A stretch of 64,000 nt of DNA from Candidatus Methanoperedens sp. (GCA_026552975.1 JAPMTR010000064.1:46821-110820), one strand, 5' to 3'; counted from the stretch's first letter, positions 33,199-43,067 are shown. Numbers and translations: made by a program. Notes: generated by a model not told the origin, from the letters alone.

Positions 33199-35305
33199 AT
33201 TTCAACAGGTAGTATTTCAGAATAAGTGATGCAAACAATATTGCCACGATATTCATTACTTTTATCAATGGGTTTATAGCCGGACCTGCTGTGTCTTTTG
33301 TTGGGTCACCGACTGTGTCGCCCACGACTGCTGCCGCATGTGTTGGGTTCGTGCTTCCATCCGGGAGTTTCTTTCCTCCGAGATTTCCTGATTCAATATA
33401 TTTCTTGGCATTATCCCATGCTGCTCCTCCAGTTGTCATCATAAGGGCAAGAAGCAGACCTGATATAATGACTCCGATCAGAAGGCCACCCAGTGCGACA
33501 GGACCGAAAACAAAACCCACTGCCAGGGGTGAGAGAACGGCAAGAAGACCTGGTATGATCATTTCTTTCTGGGCAGCAATGGTTACGATATCCACGCAGC
33601 GCCCGTAATCCGGTTTTGCTTTTCCTTCCATGATGCCTTTTATTTCCCTGAACTGACGTCTTATTTCTGTTACAATTGTTGTAGCTGCCCTTCCAACAGC
33701 GCCCATAAGGAAGCTTGCGAAAAGGAATGGGATCATGCCACCGATAAGCAAACCTACCAGTACCATTGGATCCGACAGTTTTAATAATAATTCATATTTT
33801 CCATCTATCAATTCTACAGGCAGTTTTCCTACCAATTCCGGGGTTGCGGTTAGTATTTTGTTTATTTCGCTGCTATATGCTGCATAAAGTGCCAGGGCAC
33901 CTAATGCAGCCGAGCCAATTGCATAACCTTTTGTAACTGCCTTTGTTGTATTTCCAACAGCATCGAGGGGGTCTGTGATATCTCTCACTTCTTTTGGAAG
34001 CTCTGCCATTTCAGCGATCCCGCCTGCATTATCCGTGATCGGGCCGTATGAATCTATTGCAATTATTATGCCTGTTACAGACAACATTGCAGCTGCTGCT
34101 ATTGCGATCCCGTATAATCCAAGGGCTCCGCCACCCATGACCGTATATGAAATAAGTATGCCCGCACATATTACTAATACTGGCATGGCTGTGCTCTGAA
34201 GACCTACAGCCAGACCTGTAATGACATTTGTTCCAGGGCCTGTTACGGAGGCATTTGCGATCTCTTTGACCGGGCCGTGCTCTGTTGCCGTATAATACTC
34301 TGTAATAAGGATCATTGCTGCAGTCACACCAAGACCAACAAGGGCACTTATGAATAAGCGTATATCATTCCCCATCATGGTCAGAGTGATCCAGTAGAAT
34401 AATATCAAGGATATAATTCCTGCAATTACCGCTCCTTTGTACATGGCGCCCATAATGTTGCCTGATTTTCCAAGTTTCACGAAAAATATGCCGATTATAG
34501 ATGCAATGATCGCCGCTGCTCCAAGTACAAGTGGATATATTACTGCATTCGGGCCTAATTTATCAACTACAGTAACTCCAATTAACATCGCTCCAAGAGC
34601 TGTAACTGCATAAGTCTCAAAAAGGTCAGCAGCCATTCCGGCGCAGTCACCAACATTATCGCCTACATTGTCTGCGATGACGCCAGGATTTCTTGGGTCA
34701 TCTTCAGGTATCCCTGCTTCTACTTTGCCAACAAGATCTGTGCCTACATCTGCTGCTTTTGTAAAGATACCGCCTCCGATCCTCGCAAAAAGACTGATCA
34801 ATGAGGCGCCAAAACCGAATCCGACGATCTTATCTACGGCGGTTGCATTTCCTCCGAATACTATGAAAAGCCCGCTAACACCAAGAAGCGCAAAGCTTGC
34901 CACAGATATTCCCGTTACTGCTCCGCCCTTAAAAGCAACATCAAGTGCTTTTGCCATTCCTTCTTTTGCCGCATTGGCGCATCGCACATTTGCCCGGACT
35001 GAAATGTTCATGCCAAGATATCCTGCCGCCGCTGACATGATTGCACCCAGGACAAACGCCACGGCCGTTTCTATGTTTATTGCCCATGCAATAACAACGG
35101 TAAGTATGATCGCAATGACCGCTACGGTCTTATACTGCCTGTTCAGGTAAGCCATTGCACCTTCCTGGATGGCTGACGCGATGGCTTTCATCTTTTCTGT
35201 CCCCGGATCAAGTTTTAAAATATACAAAACAAGATACAGGGCAAATAATAAACCTATAATGCCCGCAAGTGGGGCTGAATACAACAACAAATCTGCAATT
35301 GCCAT
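33197..35305 (-). CDS. hppA: Membrane-bound proton-pumping pyrophosphatase (K+-independent type)
   Basis: 702 residues, about 16 hydrophobic helices. Substrate motifs: [38 protein letters not shown], and near the end [17 protein letters not shown]. The ion-selectivity segment reads [19 protein letters not shown]; a Lys in GNTTKA marks K+-independent H+-PPases, while K+-dependent forms have Ala there. It couples PPi hydrolysis to ion pumping across the cytoplasmic membrane. Monocistronic, ending at the hairpin at 33159-33198. H+ rather than Na+ is inferred from the K+-independent class. Confidence 0.95.
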   Translation of the reverse strand: MAIADLLLYSAPLAGIIGLLFALYLVLYILKLDPGTEKMKAIASAIQEGAMAYLNRQYKTVAVIAIILTVVIAWAINIETAVAFVLGAIMSAAAGYLGMNISVRANVRCANAAKEGMAKALDVAFKGGAVTGISVASFALLGVSGLFIVFGGNATAVDKIVGFGFGASLISLFARIGGGIFTKAADVGTDLVGKVEAGIPEDDPRNPGVIADNVGDNVGDCAGMAADLFETYAVTALGAMLIGVTVVDKLGPNAVIYPLVLGAAAIIASIIGIFFVKLGKSGNIMGAMYKGAVIAGIISLILFYWITLTMMGNDIRLFISALVGLGVTAAMILITEYYTATEHGPVKEIANASVTGPGTNVITGLAVGLQSTAMPVLVICAGILISYTVMGGGALGLYGIAIAAAAMLSVTGIIIAIDSYGPITDNAGGIAEMAELPKEVRDITDPLDAVGNTTKAVTKGYAIGSAALGALALYAAYSSEINKILTATPELVGKLPVELIDGKYELLLKLSDPMVLVGLLIGGMIPFLFASFLMGAVGRAATTIVTEIRRQFREIKGIMEGKAKPDYGRCVDIVTIAAQKEMIIPGLLAVLSPLAVGFVFGPVALGGLLIGVIISGLLLALMMTTGGAAWDNAKKYIESGNLGGKKLPDGSTNPTHAAAVVGDTVGDPTKDTAGPAINPLIKVMNIVAILFASLILKYYLLK

Positions 35306-35424
35306 AATTCCTCCTAATATTTCTTCGCCAAGTTAGTTTTAAGTATATATATTATTTACCTTGGAGATGAATAAATTTCAAAAATCCGAAAATCTCTTAA
35401 TGAGGCAAAACATTCAGATGACTT

Positions 35425-36372
35425 ATGCCATTTGATCTTCAATGCGCTGAAAAAATTATAAACGCGCTTGAAACAGCCCCCCCAGTTAAAAATGCTATGC
35501 TTCACGCTTTCACTCGCAGAATCACACTTTTTGGAGCCGATCTCGAATTTTTCAACGAGCCTTTTACTCCGATATCATTGACTGGAACCAAATGCTCCCT
35601 GAAATGCAAGCACTGCGATTCAATCTACCTGCAACACATGCTGGATGGATCACCAGACAGGCTTTATACTGAAGCTCTTTTCCTTAAAAAGAAAGGCGCT
35701 AATGGAATATTATTAAGTGGGGGAAGCTCCCGGGATGGCAGCGTACCGACATATATCCAGGAAGAAAATATTTTAAAGATAAAAAAAGAAACTAACCTGA
35801 AAATAAGCGCCCACACAGGTATAGTTAATAAATCACAGGCAGCCCTTCTTTCGAAATATTTGGATATGGCTCTTGTAGATGTTATCGGGGATGATGAGAC
35901 CATTCATGATATTCTTGGTCTGAAAACTTCGGCAAAGGATTATGAGAATACACTGGAAAATCTTTCATTGGCAGGTATCCCGCTTGCCCCACATATTATC
36001 GTTGGATTGAACAATGGGGAACTCAAGGGAGAATTCAGGGCGCTTGAGATGGTCAGGAAATTCAAACCTGAAGTGATCGTGATAGTAGTATTCATTCCAA
36101 CAAAAGGAACAGCACTTGCGGGAATAAAACCACCAAAGATAGGGGACGTTGTAAAAGTGATCACAAAAGCAAGGGAGATGTTCGATGAGCCGCTATCATT
36201 AAGCTGCGTGAGGCCAGGGGGAAGGTACCGTTCTACACTTGATATGTATGCTATATTAAGTGGGATTAACAGAATAGCTGTGCCTTCAAGAAAAGCCTAC
36301 TCAATAAGCAAAGAACTTGGATTAAATATTATTGACATCCCGGGAATGTGCTGCTCTTATGCAAATTATTGA
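35425..36372 (+). CDS. Radical SAM protein of unknown substrate
   Basis: 315 residues. The cluster motif is GTKCSLKCKHCDSIYL (CxxxCxxC) at about residues 57-64, followed by GILLSGGSSRDGSVP and ISAHTGIVNK. The second half has IPLAPHIIVGLNNGEL, VIVVFIPTKGTALAG and SCVRPGGRYRSTLD, a layout similar to biotin/lipoate-synthase-like radical SAM enzymes, but I cannot assign a product. The C-terminal GMCCSYANY supplies two extra cysteines. Monocistronic; convergent with a hypothetical gene. Lipoate synthase (LipS-like) is one candidate. Confidence 0.75.
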   Translation: MPFDLQCAEKIINALETAPPVKNAMLHAFTRRITLFGADLEFFNEPFTPISLTGTKCSLKCKHCDSIYLQHMLDGSPDRLYTEALFLKKKGANGILLSGGSSRDGSVPTYIQEENILKIKKETNLKISAHTGIVNKSQAALLSKYLDMALVDVIGDDETIHDILGLKTSAKDYENTLENLSLAGIPLAPHIIVGLNNGELKGEFRALEMVRKFKPEVIVIVVFIPTKGTALAGIKPPKIGDVVKVITKAREMFDEPLSLSCVRPGGRYRSTLDMYAILSGINRIAVPSRKAYSISKELGLNIIDIPGMCCSYANY

Positions 36373-36389
36373 AAAAATTATAGATTGGG

Positions 36390-36917
36390 TCAAATCAGAT
36401 CTGTAATTACCCCTTTTCGAAGTCTCATTCTTAAAATGTCTGCAGCGCTGCTTCTATCTGAGTCATAAAGGTCTTTTATTTTAGAATTATATAAGTTTGT
36501 ATAAATTTCTTTTATATCTTCTTCTACGCGTTCCCTGAAACCAGCTTCTTCAGGCAATAATAGATCATAAAAATCAGGATGGGAAAGTTCATAATTCCGA
36601 AGATCCTCCACATTTTTCATGTCGGGAAGAAGGGAAAGCACCCTGATGATCGGAGGACCTCTTGTCTTTCGCTTTTTTGGTCCATCATGGATGTATATTC
36701 CAAAATTTGTTTCTTTTTTTTTCAAGATCCCGCTCAGGGTCATGGCCCCGGCACCGCTGCACACTTCAACTTTTTCATCCATTACCGAGTAGCCTTTTTC
36801 TGATAATTGCACCTGTGCAAATTGCAGAAGGGATATTTCATATTCTTTTTCTGGTGCACCCCAGTAATCGTTCATAGCAATAAGGAGGCAGGAAAGGAAT
36901 TTAAATCTATCTTTCAT
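36390..36917 (-). CDS. Uncharacterised protein
   Basis: 175 residues with no recognised family. The N-terminus is helical (FKFLSCLLIAMNDYWGAPEK), then two strands with CSGAGAMTLSGILKKKETNF and a basic/proline turn GPKKRKTRGPPIIRVL, a helical acidic C-terminal half (RERVEEDIKEIYTNLYNSK). No signal peptide. The start codon is preceded, on its own strand, by the GC-rich structured element at 36942-37011, which would lie in its 5' leader if transcribed from there. Confidence 0.55.
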   Translation of the reverse strand: MKDRFKFLSCLLIAMNDYWGAPEKEYEISLLQFAQVQLSEKGYSVMDEKVEVCSGAGAMTLSGILKKKETNFGIYIHDGPKKRKTRGPPIIRVLSLLPDMKNVEDLRNYELSHPDFYDLLLPEEAGFRERVEEDIKEIYTNLYNSKIKDLYDSDRSSAADILRMRLRKGVITDLI

Positions 36918-36941
36918 ATATGATCTAATAAAGAGGAGGTT

Positions 36942-37011
36942 TGTCCGAGGGGGGTTTCAAACCCCCATATAGCGACAAAAGAGCTTCCCGTTAGGAGGTC
37001 GGGCCCGGACA
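36942..37011. ncRNA. Candidate structured RNA or RNA leader element
   Basis: A 70-base, locally very GC-rich stretch in an otherwise AT-rich 310-base gap. Outer helix TGTCCG (36942-36947) pairs with CGGACA (37006-37011). Inside are hairpin GGGGG-tttcaaa-CCCCC (36950-36966) and hairpin CTTCC-cgtta-GGAGG (36984-36998). On the minus strand a seven-pair acceptor-like stem (GTCCGGG/CTCGGAC) adjoins a 5+7+5 arm, which gives a tRNA-like outline, but no normal D or anticodon arm is found. It lies upstream of the hypothetical gene (minus) and of hdrA (plus). The rest of the gap to 37227 is AT-rich with nothing else clear. Confidence 0.45.
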
Positions 37012-37227
37012 TGTCACTTCCTATCATCATCATTATTAATATGATATGCCGGGTATTTAAGGGTTTCCATTATCTGTAACTGTATAATCTTGTATAATCG
37101 TGTTAGATCTATGGTGTGTCCTGTAAGTATTACATGATCCGTACAAAAGAATGAATATTATAACAACATTATGTATTTATCTAAACCTGAACATAATATA
37201 ATGATTTCAAATAATCCGGAGAACTGA

Positions 37228-39570
37228 ATGCTAATAGGTGTATACATCTGCCATTGCGGATCAAACATAGCAGGGACTATAGATGTTGAAGAGGTAAGGA
37301 AATATGCATCCGCCCTGAAAGATGTTGCCATCGCCAGGGATGTTGTTTTTGCCTGCGGTGATTCAGGTCAGGAACAGATCAAGAAAGACATCCTGGAATA
37401 CAGGATCGACAGGATAGTGGTTGCGGCATGCTCCCCGCGTCTTCATGAAGTCACATTCAGGCGCGTTCTTGAACAATCGGGTCTGAATAAACATCTTCTT
37501 GAATTTGTAAACATCAGGGAGCAGGGTTCATGGGTGCATACAAATAATCCCGGACTTGCTACGCAGAAAGCAAAAGAGCTTGTTGCCATGGGAGTGGTTA
37601 AAGCGGCACTCCTTTCACCCCTTGAAAAAAAATCCATCCCTGCGAATAAGGATGTGCTGGTTATTGGAGCGGGTGTGGCAGGGATCGAAGCTGCCCTCAA
37701 TCTTGCAAATATCGGGATAAAAGTACACCTTGTAGAAAAAGAGCCAACAATAGGGGGGAAAATGGCGCTTATGAGTGAGGTTTTCCCGACGAATGATTGT
37801 TCTATGTGCGTTCTTGCTCCCAAGATGTCAGATGTCCAGAACCATACTAACATCACTCTTTATACCAATTCTGAAATAACGGGAATAAGAGGGAGAGCAG
37901 GGAGTTACAGGATCTCAGGTGAGACAAGACCACGCTATGTTGACCCTAAGAAATGCAAAGGTTGTATCGATATCTGCGCAAAGGTCTGCCCGATCAATGT
38001 CCCGAACCAGTTCGATCATGGCATTGGCTCAAGAAAATCCATATATATCCCTTTTGCCCAGGCTGTGCCACTTTGTGCTTCCATAGATGAGCATTGCGTG
38101 GGCTGCGACCTGTGCAGGCTTGCCTGTCCTGCTGAAGCGGTTGATTTTAACCAGAAGGTCGAAGAATTCAAATTCGATGCCGGGGCAATAATTGTCGCAA
38201 CAGGTTACCAGGTATTCGATGCGCGAAGAAAAGAAGAATATGGATATGGCAGGTATAAGAATGTAGTAACTAACCCGGAGCTTGACAGAATGATGAACGC
38301 TTCAGGTCCAACACATGGCAGGGTCGTTTCCCCATCCACTGGAGAAGATATCAAAAGCGCTGCATTCCTCCTGTGCGTGGGTTCACGTGATGAACAGGTG
38401 GGAAATCCTTATTGTTCTAAAGTATGCTGCATGGCCTCAATAAAGAATGCGGTGAAACTTGCTGAAAAATATCCTGAAGCGAGGATATCTGTTCATTATA
38501 TAGACATCAGGGCGGCAGGAGAGATGTATGAAGAATACTATACACGAGCCCAGGAGATGGGGATTTCCTTTGTCCGCGGACGGGTTGCAGAAGTTGAAGA
38601 ATCGAATGGCAAGACCTTCATTCATTATGAAGATACCCTTTCAGGTGAAAAGGTCGATGAGGAATGCGACCTTGTAGTGCTGGCAGTGGGAATGGAAGCA
38701 AGCAAAGATTCAGATGCAATAGGTAAAATGTTAAAACTTTCAACCCGTCCTGACCGCTTTTTCCAGAGCGCGCACCCCAAGATGCGCCCGGTTGAAACGC
38801 ATTCAAAAGGAGTGTTCATAGCAGGATGCGCAGGCGGTCCCAAGGAGATCCAGGTATCCATCGAGCAGGGAAGCGCAGCGGCTTCAAAAGCAAATGCTCT
38901 TCTTCATAAGGGAGAGCTTGAAATAGAACCATACAGCGCTTATGTTATCCCCCAACTTTGCGACGGATGCAAGATATGTGAGCAGGTATGTGATTTCGGG
39001 CGCGTCAAAGTAAAAGACAAAAAAGCACAGGTGGATGAAGTCGCATGCAGGGGATGTGGAGCATGTACTGCCAGCTGCCCGAATGGCGCTATCCATATCA
39101 GGAATTATACGGATGAACAGATCATGGCCCAGATCAATGAGGCAACGCGTGAAATTAGCGAATTCCCCCTTATCGTCGGTTTCCTTTGCCACTGGTGCAG
39201 TTATGCTGCGGCAGACCTGGCTGGTTCTTTGCGTATACAGTATCCTTCAAACATGCGAAACATAAGGGTGCTGTGTGCGGGAAGGGTCAATCCATCTTTT
39301 GTCCTTGAGGCTTTACGTCGAGGCGCCGACGGGGTGCTTGTTGCAGGATGCCGGCTCGGGGAATGTCATTATACAATGGGAAATATCTGTGCGATACAGA
39401 GGATGAGTTTACTTTCAAAATTACTGGAAGAACTGGGTTTTGACGGGCGTCGTTTTCGAATGGAATGGATCGCAGCCAATGAAGGTGAGAAGTTTGCCGG
39501 GATCGTGAAGGACTTCGTGGGGCAGTTAAAAGAAATAGGGCCGGTAGGCAGCGAACTCAAGCAGGAATAG
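37228..39570 (+). CDS. hdrA: CoB-CoM heterodisulfide reductase subunit A fused to an MvhD domain (HdrA2-like)
   Basis: 780 residues; GGAG eight bases before the ATG. The start has ICHCGSNIAGTIDVEEV, then the FAD-binding VIGAGVAGIEAALNLANIG, and PTNDCSMCVLAPKM. Four ferredoxin-type clusters: CKGCIDICAKVCP, CVGCDLCRLACP, CDGCKICEQVCDF, CRGCGACTASCP. From about residue 650 an MvhD domain follows (FLCHWCSYAAADLAG, RVLCAGRVNPSFVLEALRRG, VAGCRLGECHYTMGN). HdrA is the flavin site of electron bifurcation; M. acetivorans HdrA2 carries the same fusion. hdrBC genes are not adjacent; a polyferredoxin follows by one base. Confidence 0.93.
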   Translation: MLIGVYICHCGSNIAGTIDVEEVRKYASALKDVAIARDVVFACGDSGQEQIKKDILEYRIDRIVVAACSPRLHEVTFRRVLEQSGLNKHLLEFVNIREQGSWVHTNNPGLATQKAKELVAMGVVKAALLSPLEKKSIPANKDVLVIGAGVAGIEAALNLANIGIKVHLVEKEPTIGGKMALMSEVFPTNDCSMCVLAPKMSDVQNHTNITLYTNSEITGIRGRAGSYRISGETRPRYVDPKKCKGCIDICAKVCPINVPNQFDHGIGSRKSIYIPFAQAVPLCASIDEHCVGCDLCRLACPAEAVDFNQKVEEFKFDAGAIIVATGYQVFDARRKEEYGYGRYKNVVTNPELDRMMNASGPTHGRVVSPSTGEDIKSAAFLLCVGSRDEQVGNPYCSKVCCMASIKNAVKLAEKYPEARISVHYIDIRAAGEMYEEYYTRAQEMGISFVRGRVAEVEESNGKTFIHYEDTLSGEKVDEECDLVVLAVGMEASKDSDAIGKMLKLSTRPDRFFQSAHPKMRPVETHSKGVFIAGCAGGPKEIQVSIEQGSAAASKANALLHKGELEIEPYSAYVIPQLCDGCKICEQVCDFGRVKVKDKKAQVDEVACRGCGACTASCPNGAIHIRNYTDEQIMAQINEATREISEFPLIVGFLCHWCSYAAADLAGSLRIQYPSNMRNIRVLCAGRVNPSFVLEALRRGADGVLVAGCRLGECHYTMGNICAIQRMSLLSKLLEELGFDGRRFRMEWIAANEGEKFAGIVKDFVGQLKEIGPVGSELKQE

Positions 39571-39571
39571 C

Positions 39572-40906
39572 ATGGCAGAAGAGCAACTGGAGATCTCGGT
39601 GGAAAGTGATATCAAGGATTCGCATTTTCTTTTCACCCAGAAGACGGCAAAATCAAAGAAACTCCTGGATTATGATTATAAAAGATGCAACGGATGCACC
39701 ATCTGCATCGATGTATGTCCAACAAAAGCCATAGAGGCAGGGCCTTTGATAGAAATATCAACAGGATTGGATGCACCACCTGTCATCATTGACCATACAA
39801 AATGTTCTTTTTGCGGTATGTGCGCAGCTTTCTGTCCTGTAAGGGCGGTCAGGATGAATTTGAATGATAAGGATATACTGGAACTGGTACAGTTTCCGCA
39901 TCTTGATTCAAAGGTCATCTTTGATACTTCGGATTTAAATACTGAAGCGGGTAAGTGTCTTCCATGCCTGATATGCATGAAATCATGTCCTGAAGAAGCA
40001 ATATCAGTTGATCTGACATTTTCGAAAAAGGAGGTGCTTGCACCTTTTAAGCCAGGAAAGACCGGTGAGATCGCAGTTGACATGGAAAAATGCACCCTGT
40101 GCGGTGCATGTGCCGTGTTGTGTCCCGCTTTTATCCTTCTTGAGAAAAAAGCAAAAGCAGATGACCTGATGCCATTTAATGATCTTGTCGTTGATAAGAC
40201 AAAATGCGATTATTGTGGCCTGTGCGTGCCCTTTTGTCCTGAGGATGCCATCAGTGTAAAAGGGAATTTTGATCCTGAAGAGATTAAAAAGGTAGCCACT
40301 AAAATTACAGGTACGATCAAGGTGGATGATGACAAATGCACACGCTGCGGCTGGTGTGAAGCGGTTTGCCCCTATGATGCCGCAAAGGTGACAAAACCAT
40401 TTGAGGGTGAAATAGGTTTGATCGATGAAAAACTCAAAGGCTGCGATCCAATTGGCTGCCATGGTTGTTTCAATGTCTGTCCTTCAAAAGCATGGATCAT
40501 TCCGAAAGATAAGAAAATCGATGTGGTGAAGGATTTTTGCACATATTGCGGCGCCTGTGAAAAGGCATGTCATGTTAAAGCCATAGGGGTAAAAAGAAAC
40601 TCAGTAAGACATACGGATGTTGTTGAATCGGCCTGGGCAAATGACTGGAAAAAGGCAATTGAAGCCCTTAAATCACAGGAAAGGGATCGTCCGGATGTAT
40701 CACGGACACTGCATGTTGAAAAAGCGCAAAAGAAGATCGATCCAGCTATAGTGAAGCCTGTCATCGATCCAGAGTTTCGAAAACGTGTGCAGGAGCGGAT
40801 CGAAAAACTATCTTCTGTTCTTTCTAATAAACAGGTGAGGCATGTATGGGAGCGAAAAGATACCAGGACGGCCCTTGAGGAAATTAAAAAAAGGATGAAA
40901 AAATGA
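39572..40906 (+). CDS. Polyferredoxin with eight [4Fe-4S] motifs (MvhB-like)
   Basis: 444 residues. I count eight cluster motifs: CNGCTICIDVCP, CSFCGMCAAFCP, CLPCLICMKSCP, CTLCGACAVLCP, CDYCGLCVPFCP, CTRCGWCEAVCP, a C-x4-C variant in CDPIGCHGCFNVCP, and CTYCGACEKACH. The last about 90 residues are charged and free of cysteine. The start is one base past the hdrA-mvhD stop, so they form one unit. It probably wires electrons between the MvhD domain and a partner. The role as electron conduit is inferred from the adjacency and from MvhB-type proteins. Confidence 0.88.
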   Translation: MAEEQLEISVESDIKDSHFLFTQKTAKSKKLLDYDYKRCNGCTICIDVCPTKAIEAGPLIEISTGLDAPPVIIDHTKCSFCGMCAAFCPVRAVRMNLNDKDILELVQFPHLDSKVIFDTSDLNTEAGKCLPCLICMKSCPEEAISVDLTFSKKEVLAPFKPGKTGEIAVDMEKCTLCGACAVLCPAFILLEKKAKADDLMPFNDLVVDKTKCDYCGLCVPFCPEDAISVKGNFDPEEIKKVATKITGTIKVDDDKCTRCGWCEAVCPYDAAKVTKPFEGEIGLIDEKLKGCDPIGCHGCFNVCPSKAWIIPKDKKIDVVKDFCTYCGACEKACHVKAIGVKRNSVRHTDVVESAWANDWKKAIEALKSQERDRPDVSRTLHVEKAQKKIDPAIVKPVIDPEFRKRVQERIEKLSSVLSNKQVRHVWERKDTRTALEEIKKRMKK

Positions 40907-40951
40907 AAACTGCAGACGCCCCGGTTGTTGGTATTAATGTAAAAACCAGTC

Positions 40952-41437
40952 TTAAACTTTCGCAAGAAGAACCGTATAATTTTTCCCGTAAAATTCTGCG
41001 CATTTGGGGCATGTGGTATAGAAAAAATACATCTTTTTGAGTTCTTTACCTTTTGAACTCACATATTCTTTCATTTCCTTTGCCCATTTTCCCGCATTCT
41101 TATACGGCCCTTCAAAAACTTTAGTGAGAAAAGTTCCCGATATCTTCTCAATCTGCGCCCCTGGTATTTCTTTACTTACGGCAATATACACGTCAGAGCC
41201 CCACAAAGAGTTCTCATCTGACAACAGAAGTGGTTGTGGTGGAAGTGCCCCGGCTTCTTTGATCAGATCCATGTCTTTTACCATGACTTTATCGAAGTTC
41301 AAAGGAATATGCAAAATACTCCTCACATGATCTTTCAGAAATAGTTTATCCTTTAATGATATTTCTTTTTCATTCCATGGTCCAGGATCGAATCGTGGAC
41401 AGCAGCCAGTTTCAGATTGCTCAAACAATTTGTCCAT
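40952..41437 (-). CDS. Conserved uncharacterised protein (GyrI-like layout possible)
   Basis: 161 residues. The N-terminus GCCPRFDPGPWNEKEISLKD is distinctive and I recall it from uncharacterised proteins of anaerobic bacteria and archaea sometimes labelled hydrolase. Then FDKVMVKDMDLIKEAGA, GSDVYIAVSKEIPGAQ and FEGPYKNAGKWAKEMKEYV (a strand-helix layout like GyrI proteins), ending FYTTCPKCAEFYGKNY with a CxxC. No catalytic assignment can be made. It is convergent with the polyferredoxin gene. Confidence 0.6.
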   Translation of the reverse strand: MDKLFEQSETGCCPRFDPGPWNEKEISLKDKLFLKDHVRSILHIPLNFDKVMVKDMDLIKEAGALPPQPLLLSDENSLWGSDVYIAVSKEIPGAQIEKISGTFLTKVFEGPYKNAGKWAKEMKEYVSSKGKELKKMYFFYTTCPKCAEFYGKNYTVLLAKV

Positions 41438-41570
41438 ATATTATGCCCCCTTTTCTTAAATATGGATTATTTTCATTTATATTTATAACCTTGCATCACA
41501 TCTGATATGATCTCTATTATGATCTCAATTAAACTTATCATATTTCCCACAGATAAAGAGTGAAATATTT

Positions 41571-42836
41571 ATGTTCACAATAATCACAGGCGCACAATTC
41601 GGGGATGAAGGAAAAGGAAAAATAGTGGATATGATGGCATCCGAATACGATGTTGTCGCAAGATTCCAGGGAGGTGACAATGCAGGCCATACAGTTGTCG
41701 CAGAAGGAAAGACATACAAACTGCATCTTATCCCATCCGGAGTGCTTTTTGGCGCGCGCCTCCTGATCGGCCCTGGCACTGTGATGAATCCTGGAATATT
41801 GATGGAAGAGCTTGCGATGCTATCTGAAAATGGCGTGGAAGTGCCGCCCTTGCGGCTTGGCATCGATGCTAAGACAAGCATAATAATGCCATATCACGTC
41901 GCGCTTGATGGTCTTCGTGAATCTAAACGTGCTGTGAAAATAGGGACTACGAACAGGGGGATCGGATTTGCCTATGTCGATAAAGTGGGGCGAGAAGAGA
42001 TACAGATGGCTGATATTGCAGATCGGGATATTTTCCTGAAGAAGCTTGAGGAAATAGCTCCCCAGAAGGAGAGCGCGATAAAAGAAATGGGGGGAGATCC
42101 GAAAGTTGTTCGGTCAGAAATAGAAGATTATCTAAGGATCGGGAAAAAATTGAAACCCTATATCACAGATGTTTCAAAAGAGATAAACCAGGCATTGAAA
42201 GCTGGCAAAAAAGTTCTTGCTGAAGGAGCGCAGGGAACACATCTTGATATTATCCATGGGACTCAAAAATTCGTCACATCTTCAAGTACAGTAGCAGGTT
42301 CAGCTTGTTCCGGGCTGGGTGTCGGGCCAACCAGGGTGAATGAAGTTTTAGGAGTAATAAAAGCCTATATAACAAGGGTCGGGGAAGGCCCTCTTCCCAC
42401 AGAGCAGACGAACAAAATTGGAGAGCACCTTCGCGATAAAGGCGGGGAATTCGGGACAACGACCGGCCGTCCAAGAAGATGCGGATGGTTTGACATGCCT
42501 CTTGCGCAAAAATCAATTGATCTTAATGGATATACATCCATGGCCCTCACCAAACTTGATGTGCTTTCAGGGCTTGACGCTATAAAACTGTGCATCGGAT
42601 ATGAACTGGATGGAAAAAAACTTGACTATATGCCAGAGCTGTCATATGATGTAGCAAGGTGCAAGCCCCTCTATAATGATATCCCAGGATGGCATGAGGA
42701 CATCTCAAATACTGAGGATCTTGAGGATCTTCCTGAAAATGCAAGGAATTATGTGCAAAATCTAGAAGATCTAATGTGTGTTAAAATAAAATATATATCT
42801 GTGGGCCCGGGCAGAAAGCAAACTTTTATGAAATGA
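41571..42836 (+). CDS. purA: Adenylosuccinate synthetase
   Basis: 421 residues. GTP/IMP-site motifs: TGAQFGDEGKGKIVD at residues 5-18, FQGGDNAGHTVV, GTTNRGIGFAYVDK, LAEGAQGTHLDI, GVIKAYITRVGEGPLPTE and TTTGRPRRCGWFD. It makes adenylosuccinate from IMP and aspartate with GTP. The sequence follows the family throughout. It stands alone; tRNA-Leu on the other strand ends two bases beyond its stop. purL and purQ lie 32 kb away. Confidence 0.95.
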   Translation: MFTIITGAQFGDEGKGKIVDMMASEYDVVARFQGGDNAGHTVVAEGKTYKLHLIPSGVLFGARLLIGPGTVMNPGILMEELAMLSENGVEVPPLRLGIDAKTSIIMPYHVALDGLRESKRAVKIGTTNRGIGFAYVDKVGREEIQMADIADRDIFLKKLEEIAPQKESAIKEMGGDPKVVRSEIEDYLRIGKKLKPYITDVSKEINQALKAGKKVLAEGAQGTHLDIIHGTQKFVTSSSTVAGSACSGLGVGPTRVNEVLGVIKAYITRVGEGPLPTEQTNKIGEHLRDKGGEFGTTTGRPRRCGWFDMPLAQKSIDLNGYTSMALTKLDVLSGLDAIKLCIGYELDGKKLDYMPELSYDVARCKPLYNDIPGWHEDISNTEDLEDLPENARNYVQNLEDLMCVKIKYISVGPGRKQTFMK

Positions 42837-42837
42837 A

Positions 42838-42922
42838 TGCGAGGGATGGGATTTGAACCCACGAACTCCTTCGAGATTGGACCCTAAATCCAACGCCTTT
42901 GACCTGACTGGGCGACCCTCGC
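42838..42922 (-). tRNA. tRNA-Leu (anticodon TAG)
   Basis: 85 bases including the discriminator A. Acceptor stem GCGAGGG/CCCTCGC; anticodon stem TTGGA/TCCAA with loop TTTAGGG, anticodon TAG at 42886-42884; long variable arm (class II, CTCGAAGGAG); T-arm GTGGG-TTCAAAT-CCCAT. CCA is not encoded. The 3' end is two bases from the purA stop on the opposite strand. No intron seen. Two fragments resembling tRNA-Leu follow at 43028 and 43907. Confidence 0.93.
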
Positions 42923-42943
42923 ATTTTGCGTTATAGATTACGT

Positions 42944-42958
42944 AAGATATATATCTTA
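42944..42958 (-). promoter_or_regulatory. Probable TATA box of tRNA-Leu
   Basis: The run agatatatatct lies about 25-35 bases upstream of the tRNA 5' end on the minus strand, at the distance expected for an archaeal TATA box. Assigned by position and composition only. Confidence 0.4.
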
Positions 42959-43027
42959 TAATTTCCTATTATTTCATGTCTTTTTTCAGGATGCATAGCC
43001 ATAAATCTTACGTGATGTTTTGTGGAA

Positions 43028-43067
43028 GACCCAAAATCCTTTGCCTTTGACCTGGCTGGGCGACCTC
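43028..43067 (-). pseudogene. tRNA-Leu 5'-half relic
   Basis: gcctttgacctg and ctgggcgacc inside this stretch are the same as in the intact tRNA-Leu D-arm region; the anticodon loop reads TTTTGGG instead of TTTAGGG, and the 3' half and most of the acceptor stem are absent. The similarity stops near 43067 and 43028. It is a broken copy, 106 bases from the intact tRNA. Confidence 0.75.

Noticed and set aside
36942..37011. A canonical tRNA gene on the minus strand
   Set aside because: An acceptor-like stem and a T-arm-like hairpin exist, but the loop lacks the conserved C and there is no D or anticodon arm, so it is kept only as a structured-RNA candidate.
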